Positions 7,426 through 11,584 of a DNA stretch of 11,584 bases are shown here, piece after piece. Made by a program: the position numbers and the translations under genes. The notes beneath the pieces are model-generated. The model made no database searches and was not told the DNA's origin. It saw only the letters and a program-made list of their open reading frames with translations. How positions within the stretch are numbered: the stretch's first letter is position 1; each line of letters opens with the position of its first letter. The stretch comes from Candidatus Dadabacteria bacterium (GTDB taxonomy: Bacteria > Desulfobacterota_D > UBA1144 > Nemesobacterales > UBA2774), in the NCBI GenBank assembly GCA_030632765.1, contig DAOVUC010000024.1, positions 1 to 11,584 of the forward strand, written 5' to 3'.

Positions 7426-7429
7426 CTCC
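7426..7429 (-). promoter_or_regulatory. Ribosome binding site fixing a TTG start
   Basis: GGAG (reading the - strand) ends 8 bases before the TTG at 7417-7415. No in-frame ATG lies nearby. The family N-terminus, a short beta strand followed by Ala-x-x-x-Glu, begins exactly there. The nearby ATG at the same ribosome site is out of frame and runs into TGA within six codons. Confidence 0.6.
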
Positions 7430-7480
7430 ATTTTTTAATACTATAAAAATTGGCTGAACATAAGAAGTTATTTAGAGCGT

Positions 7481-8284
7481 CTATCTCGTCAAATATAAAA
7501 ACGCAATCAAAACAGCAAGAGCTAGTCTGTAAATCACAAAAACCGTATAGCTTGATTTTCTCACGAATCTTAATAAGTACTTAATAGCAAGGAAAGCAAA
7601 CAGAGCTGATGCTATAACGCCGGCTACAAAAGGAAGGCTCATAACCTGAGAGGACTCCAGGTGCCTTGCCTCAAACACACCCGCGCCCGCTATTAGAGGG
7701 GTTCCTAATAAAAAGGAAAATTTTGCTGCCTCTTCCCTGTTTAAGTTTCTAAACATAGCCCCTGTAATGGTTATTCCCGAGCGAGATACTCCCGGAATAA
7801 TAGCGAGTGCTTGAGAAAGCCCGATTATGATGCAGTCTACGATGTTTATCTCTCCGACAGTTTTGGTTTTCTTAGAGATCCTGTCTGAAAAATAAAGAAC
7901 CACACCGAAAAAAGAAAGGGAGAAAGCGATGGACAAAGGATGCCTGAGAAGCCCGGCTGCGTATTCCTCAAACAGCAGACCGGCTAATGCCCCCGGCACT
8001 GTCGCAATTATGAGGTATAACCCTGTTTTACCATTCGGACAACCCTCAAAACTCCCCTTAAAAACACTGTCAAGAAACTCCTTAATTATTAAAATCCAGT
8101 CACGCCAGAAATAATAGATAATTGCTATGAGACTGCCCATATGGAGGGCTACATTAAAGGGAAGCCCCTGGTCTGTCCATGAGAAAAACCAGGGAAAGAG
8201 TACCAGGTGAGCGGTACTGCTTACCGGAAAAAACTCGGTAATACCCTGAATCGCTCCCAAGATTATTGATTGTAATAAATCCAA
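7481..8284 (-). CDS. uppP: Undecaprenyl-diphosphatase (BacA/UppP)
   Basis: This 267-residue polytopic inner-membrane enzyme is close to the 273 residues of E. coli UppP. It hydrolyses undecaprenyl diphosphate to the monophosphate carrier lipid used in peptidoglycan and polysaccharide export; extra copies confer bacitracin resistance in known hosts. The two signature motifs are present: GAIQGITEFFPVSSTAHL (10-27) with the catalytic Glu, and IPGVSRSGIT (163-172) with the essential Ser/Arg. Several hydrophobic helices cover the rest (for example about 91-107, 119-132, 218-238 and 247-264). Translation starts at TTG directly after the uvrA stop codon (TAA then TTG, no gap), with AAGGGA 9 bases upstream inside uvrA. 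Translational coupling to uvrA is therefore likely. Confidence 0.95.
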   Translation of the reverse strand: MDLLQSIILGAIQGITEFFPVSSTAHLVLFPWFFSWTDQGLPFNVALHMGSLIAIIYYFWRDWILIIKEFLDSVFKGSFEGCPNGKTGLYLIIATVPGALAGLLFEEYAAGLLRHPLSIAFSLSFFGVVLYFSDRISKKTKTVGEINIVDCIIIGLSQALAIIPGVSRSGITITGAMFRNLNREEAAKFSFLLGTPLIAGAGVFEARHLESSQVMSLPFVAGVIASALFAFLAIKYLLRFVRKSSYTVFVIYRLALAVLIAFLYLTR

Positions 8285-8299
8285 TTAATTAGGTCCCTT
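8282..8299 (-). promoter_or_regulatory. Coupled stop-start junction uvrA/uppP with its ribosome site
   Basis: On the - strand AAGGGA (complement of 8294-8299) is followed after 9 bases by TTG (8284-8282). The uvrA TAA (8287-8285) abuts that TTG. The ribosome site lies within the last codons of uvrA, so a ribosome finishing uvrA is placed to reinitiate on uppP. Confidence 0.6.
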
Positions 8300-11116
8300 A
8301 CTGCTTGTTTTTTTCTTTGCTAATGCCTTTTTCAGAAACATGCCGGTATATGAACCCTTAGCTTTTGAGACTTTTTCAGGTGTTCCCTGAGCCACAATTT
8401 GCCCACCTGACTCACCTCCCTCAGGACCCATGTCAATCACATAATCAGCGCATTTTATTACATCGAAATTATGCTCAATCACTATTACAGTATTGCCCTT
8501 ATTCGTAAGCTCTTGAATTACCAGAAGAAGTTTCCTCACATCATCAAAGTGAAGTCCGATTGTGGGCTCATCAAGTATATAGAGAGTATTTCCTGTAGCA
8601 CGACGGGAGAGTTCTTTTGAAAGTTTTATTCTCTGCGCCTCTCCTCCCGAAAGAGTGGTCGCTGCCTGGCCCAATCTAATATATTCAAGCCCAACTGCTT
8701 CCAGTACCTCAAGCTTTGACTTAAGAGGGGGAATATTACGGAAAAACTCATGCGCTTCACTAACCGTCATATCGAGCACATCCGCAATGCTTTTACCGTT
8801 ATATTTAATCTCCAGTGTCTCCGAATTGTACCTGCCTCCACCGCACCGCTCGCATGTCACATATACATCGGGCAGAAAATGCATTTCTATCTTTTCCGTA
8901 CCGTACCCCGAACACACACTGCACCTGCCGTCACCAACGTTAAAGCTGAACCTTCCTGGCTTATATCCCCGGGCATTGGCTTGAGGAAGCATGGCAAATA
9001 AATCTCTGATTGGAGAAAATAGACCGGTATATGTGGCGGGATTAGATCTTGGGGTTCTGCCTATAGGGCTTTGCTCAACATTTAAGACCTTATCAATTTC
9101 TCTTGCCCCTGTGATTTTCTTATGCTTGCCAATTGGCTCCTTACTTTTATAAAGAGAATGACTGAGCGCGTTATATAAAGTATCTATCAAAAGGGTACTC
9201 TTTCCTGATCCCGAGACACCCGTTACGCATGTGAATACCCCTAAGGGAAAATCAACATTTATATTTTTCAAATTATGCTCAGAAGCGCCTTTTATAGATA
9301 TGGACCCTTTGGGTTTTCTACGCCTTTTGGGATAGGCAACACTTAGATCGCCGGACAAGTAACCACCGGTAAGAGACCTTTCGCTCTGGGTTAGCTTGTC
9401 GACATCACCAGCCGTGACAATTTCCCCTCCCTTCTCCCCGGCACCAGGACCTATATCTATTACATAATCCGCGTTTCTAATCGTATCCTCATCATGTTCA
9501 ACAACTATTACAGAGTTCCCGCTGTCTCTTAAGGATTTGAGAGTATCTATGAGCCTAAGGTTATCCCTCGAATGAAGTCCAATAGTTGGCTCGTCGAGCA
9601 CATATGTTATTCCCGTGAGTTTCGATCCAACCTGGGTTGCAAGCCTTATCCTTTGCGCCTCTCCGCCTGATAGAGTAGGCGCTGAGCGGTCTAGCGTAAG
9701 ATAGCTGAGTCCCACATCATGCAAAAACCTGAGTCGGGAGTTAATCTCCTTAATAATCCTCTCCCCGATCTCTTTTTCCCGTCCTTTAAGCTTTAGATCT
9801 TCAAAGAAATTAAGACTTATGTTGACGGGCATCTTAGCTATATCATAGATCGATTTCTTTTCAATAAGAATTGATAGAGATTCTTTCCTCAACCTGGAGC
9901 CTTTGCAGTCGGGGCAAACAGCTGTTCTCATATATTGAGAGAGTTTTTCTCTTACCTCAGGAGATTCCGTCTCTTTAAACCATTCTAACGTAATACCCAA
10001 AACCCCTGCGTAGGTATCCCAGTATTTTAGTACTCTCCCCTTCCTTTCTTTATAAAACATAACCTCCTCATTCCCAGAACCGTGTACAATTATTTTCTTA
10101 ATATTAGAAGGAAGCTTCTTAAAAGGGACAGTAATATCAAAGCTATAGTTGTCAGAGACGTTCTCGATCATCTGTTTAAAATAGCTCGAATTCCTCCAGG
10201 GAATAATCGCTCCATCTAAGATAGAAAGATCAGGATCAATTAAAAGATCAGGATCACAAAATGATGTTGTTCCTATACCATGGCACACACGGCACGATCC
10301 GTAAGGGCTGTTAAAAGAGAATAATCGTGGTGAAATTTCGGGATAACTCATACCGCATTTTGGGCATGCGAACTTATCGCTGAATGTAAATATTTCACCC
10401 TTGTCTGATTCTACTACTGCAACACCGCCTGAGCGTTTTAAAGCAATTTGTAACGACCCTCTAATTCTCTCCCCCATATTCTCTGCGCGTATTATGGCTA
10501 CATCTACAAGAAGCTCTATAGTATGTTTGTTGCGTTTGTTTATTTTGATTTCTTCATCTAAGTCGTAGAGCACGCCGTCAATCCTGACTCTTAGATACCC
10601 CTCCGATCTAAGCTCTTCAAGCTCTTTGCGATACTCTCCTTTTCTGCCTTGAACAATAGGGGAGTAGATAGAGATTTTTTCTCCCTTTCCTAAGGTTGAT
10701 ACACGCTCAATCATCTTGTCCAGACTTTGGGCTGATATTTCAACTCCGCATTTGTAGCAGTAAGGCTTTCCAATACGCGCAAACATGAGTCTAAGGAAAT
10801 CGTAGATCTCAGTTATGGTACCTACAGTTGAGCGGGGATTTCTTTGAAATGTTTTCTGGTCTACCGAAATAGAGGGGGAAAGTCCTTCAATCGAGTCCAC
10901 ATCAGGCTTATCTATTTTTTCCACAAACTGTCTTGCATAGGCGGAAAGAGATTCCATATACCTTCTCTGCCCTTCTGCAAATATTGTGTCGAATGCAAGC
11001 GATGACTTTCCCGAGCCGCTCACTCCGGTTATTACGACAAGCTTTCCTCTAGGTATAGCAAGCGAGACATCTTTTAAGTTATGCTCTCTTGCCCCCGTGA
11101 TTTTGATGGATTCCAA
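8285..11116 (-). CDS. uvrA: UvrABC excision nuclease subunit A
   Basis: This 943-residue protein is full length for UvrA (940 in E. coli), the damage-sensing ATPase that loads UvrB in nucleotide excision repair. It contains two ABC ATPase halves. The first has Walker A GVSGSGKSS (31-39), signature LSGGEAQR (482-489) and Walker B YVLDEPT (505-511). The second has GVSGSGKST (633-641), LSGGEAQR (822-829) and YILDEPT (846-852). Zinc-binding pairs are visible at C120/C123, C251/C254 with C275/C278, C401/C404, and C732/C735 with C755/C758. The N-terminus IKITGAREHNLKD is family consensus. The start is TTG with AAGGG only 4 bases upstream. In-frame TAA lies eight codons above the TTG, and no ATG or GTG intervenes. 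It heads the series uvrA-uppP-nucleosidase-tldD. Its first 73 bases are repeated in reverse at the right end of the window. Confidence 0.98.
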   Translation of the reverse strand: MESIKITGAREHNLKDVSLAIPRGKLVVITGVSGSGKSSLAFDTIFAEGQRRYMESLSAYARQFVEKIDKPDVDSIEGLSPSISVDQKTFQRNPRSTVGTITEIYDFLRLMFARIGKPYCYKCGVEISAQSLDKMIERVSTLGKGEKISIYSPIVQGRKGEYRKELEELRSEGYLRVRIDGVLYDLDEEIKINKRNKHTIELLVDVAIIRAENMGERIRGSLQIALKRSGGVAVVESDKGEIFTFSDKFACPKCGMSYPEISPRLFSFNSPYGSCRVCHGIGTTSFCDPDLLIDPDLSILDGAIIPWRNSSYFKQMIENVSDNYSFDITVPFKKLPSNIKKIIVHGSGNEEVMFYKERKGRVLKYWDTYAGVLGITLEWFKETESPEVREKLSQYMRTAVCPDCKGSRLRKESLSILIEKKSIYDIAKMPVNISLNFFEDLKLKGREKEIGERIIKEINSRLRFLHDVGLSYLTLDRSAPTLSGGEAQRIRLATQVGSKLTGITYVLDEPTIGLHSRDNLRLIDTLKSLRDSGNSVIVVEHDEDTIRNADYVIDIGPGAGEKGGEIVTAGDVDKLTQSERSLTGGYLSGDLSVAYPKRRRKPKGSISIKGASEHNLKNINVDFPLGVFTCVTGVSGSGKSTLLIDTLYNALSHSLYKSKEPIGKHKKITGAREIDKVLNVEQSPIGRTPRSNPATYTGLFSPIRDLFAMLPQANARGYKPGRFSFNVGDGRCSVCSGYGTEKIEMHFLPDVYVTCERCGGGRYNSETLEIKYNGKSIADVLDMTVSEAHEFFRNIPPLKSKLEVLEAVGLEYIRLGQAATTLSGGEAQRIKLSKELSRRATGNTLYILDEPTIGLHFDDVRKLLLVIQELTNKGNTVIVIEHNFDVIKCADYVIDMGPEGGESGGQIVAQGTPEKVSKAKGSYTGMFLKKALAKKKTSSKGPN

Positions 11117-11164
11117 AGTGCCCTTAAGCTTACCAGCAATTTATGGAGACACGATATAATATCG
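11044..11164 (-). repeat. Left arm of 121-bp imperfect inverted repeat (uvrA 5' end)
   Basis: This segment, holding the uvrA TTG, its first 24 codons and 48 bases upstream, is the reverse complement of 11464-11584 at 117 of 121 positions. The mismatches on this side are at 11091, 11103, 11113 and 11123. The inner edge falls at the end of the palindrome CGATATAATATCG (11152-11164). This arm codes for the consensus UvrA N-terminus and is taken as the original copy. Confidence 0.95.
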
Positions 11165-11418
11165 CTTGCAAAACTGCAAAGAAAAATAAAATCCCTCTTC
11201 AGTTTACAACTATGGAGGGAGGAGCAACTGACGGATCAGTTATACATCTACATAAAAGCGGTGTACCCATTGTTGTTCTCGGAGTTCCTTCACGGCATAT
11301 TCACAGTCATAATTCCATCATTCACAGAGAAGACTTCGACAGTACGGTTAAGCTTTTAAAAGCCGTTGTTCAAAAGTTAGATAAAAAAACGGTTCGGGAT
11401 ATTAAGTCGTTTCGTTAG
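11143..11418 (+). CDS. C-terminal fragment of an M42-family aminopeptidase
   Basis: The open frame of 91 codons matches only the C-terminal quarter of the M42 (FrvX/YsdC/PepA-like) zinc aminopeptidases, which are normally about 340-360 residues. Recognisable parts are the helix ACKTAKKNKIPLQF (8-21) leading into the active-site strand EGGATDGSVIHL (25-36), and VPSRHIHSH (48-56) with the family's C-terminal metal-binding His (H54). A final helix FDSTVKLLKAVVQ follows. The catalytic Glu and the other ligands would lie upstream and are missing. The first seven codons come from the uvrA upstream arm of the inverted repeat and are not peptidase sequence. The ATG is therefore probably not a real start, and it has no ribosome site. 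The frame closes with TAG, so the C-terminus is genuine. In the uninterrupted chromosome this gene probably runs just upstream of uvrA on the same strand. Confidence 0.75.
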   Translation: METRYNIACKTAKKNKIPLQFTTMEGGATDGSVIHLHKSGVPIVVLGVPSRHIHSHNSIIHREDFDSTVKLLKAVVQKLDKKTVRDIKSFR

Positions 11419-11463
11419 TTCATCAGAAACGCAATTAGCATCTCTTCTTTGCATTTTTACAAT

Positions 11464-11476
11464 CGATATTATATCG
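11464..11476. promoter_or_regulatory. 13-bp palindrome in the uvrA upstream region
   Basis: CGATAT-T-ATATCG is a perfect 6-bp inverted repeat about a single base. It appears once in each arm of the large repeat (here and at 11152-11164), 36-48 bases upstream of the uvrA TTG. A possible promoter, TTTGCA (11449-11454), 15-16 bases, TATATC (11470-11475), would overlap it. A repressor operator on a DNA repair gene is conceivable, but it does not match the LexA boxes I know from E. coli or Bacillus. Confidence 0.35.
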
Positions 11477-11511
11477 TGTCTCCATAAATTGCTGGTAAGC
11501 TTAAAGGCACT

Positions 11512-11584
11512 TTGAAATCCATCATAATCACGGGGGGAAGAGAGCATAACTTAAAAGATGTCTCGCTTGCTATACCTAGAGGAA
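11512..11584 (+). pseudogene. Partial second copy of uvrA 5' end, running off the window
   Basis: From TTG the first 24 codons of uvrA are repeated on the + strand. Compared with the full gene there are three substitutions, all changing the protein: E2 to K, K5 to I, and A9 to G within the conserved GAREHNLK motif. The last 15 codons are identical. The copy sits 93 bases after the peptidase stop codon, the arrangement expected for the native upstream neighbour. It could be the end of a chimeric contig or the start of a real duplicate. Confidence 0.6.

Larger units (their letters stand above)
11464..11584 (+). repeat. Right arm of 121-bp imperfect inverted repeat
   Basis: Reverse complement of 11044-11164 with four substitutions, at 11505, 11515, 11525 and 11537. 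It runs to the last base of the window, so the real arm may be longer. The inner edge lies at the palindrome CGATATTATATCG. A further 17 bases inward (11447-11463) still resemble the left side (11165-11181) at 14 of 17 positions. Confidence 0.95.

Noticed and set aside
6707..11116. The uvrA series as a new defence or repair system
   Set aside because: Each gene is a common housekeeping or widespread family. No nuclease, reverse transcriptase, toxin or sensor partner is present, and the grouping alone is not evidence of a joint function.
11081..11359. Open frame of 92 codons on the + strand
   Set aside because: It overlaps the peptidase fragment in another frame and starts antisense inside uvrA. 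It has no family features or ribosome site.
11044..11584. Insertion sequence with 121-bp terminal inverted repeats
   Set aside because: The interior codes for the end of an M42 peptidase and no transposase. The arms are uvrA coding and leader sequence, and there is no target-site duplication to see.

Overview
This is an ordinary chromosomal window of about 40% G+C (estimated by eye), apparently from a Gram-negative (two-membrane) bacterium. Signs of this are a predicted lipoprotein, several Sec signal peptides, an L28 ribosomal protein of the zinc-free E. coli type, UppP, and UvrA with the usual zinc modules. The lineage cannot be fixed from sequence alone. An uncultured, perhaps deltaproteobacteria-like or candidate-phylum lineage is a guess. 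There is no CRISPR array, transposase, phage gene, tRNA or rRNA.

Layout. At 131-1024 (+) is a predicted lipoprotein of a conserved but uncharacterised type. It converges on a secreted protein at 1102-1809 (-), and the two share a hairpin terminator at 1049-1078. Divergent from the latter is a small + strand unit, rpmB (L28) followed by a DUF1232 membrane protein. This unit converges tail to tail, with 19 bases between, on acs (acetyl-CoA synthetase, -). Upstream of acs lies a closely spaced - strand series, read from right to left: uvrA, uppP, a nucleoside phosphorylase/MTAN-like gene, and an exported TldD-like protease. The gaps are 0, 63 and 55 bases, so this looks like one operon. Three of these genes start with TTG. 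acs is set off by 169 bases that hold direct repeats and may have its own promoter.

Right end. The last 541 bases form an imperfect palindrome. The first 24 codons of uvrA and its upstream region (11044-11164) reappear in reverse orientation at 11464-11584, with 117 of 121 bases matching. Between the arms lies the C-terminal quarter of an M42-family aminopeptidase on the + strand. Its N-terminal part is missing because the left arm interrupts it. The simplest reading is that the real gene order is M42 peptidase followed by uvrA on the same strand, and that a fold-back template switch at short homology joined the two strands. This could be an amplification or assembly chimera, or a true inverted duplication. 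It is the one clear anomaly here.

How the genes fit together. uvrA starts nucleotide excision repair. uppP recycles the undecaprenyl carrier for envelope synthesis. The MTAN/HpnG-like enzyme cleaves an adenosyl compound. The TldD-like protein is probably a periplasmic metalloprotease. acs activates acetate. No shared pathway is evident. I found no convincing new multi-gene system; the less familiar genes are the two secreted proteins at the left.
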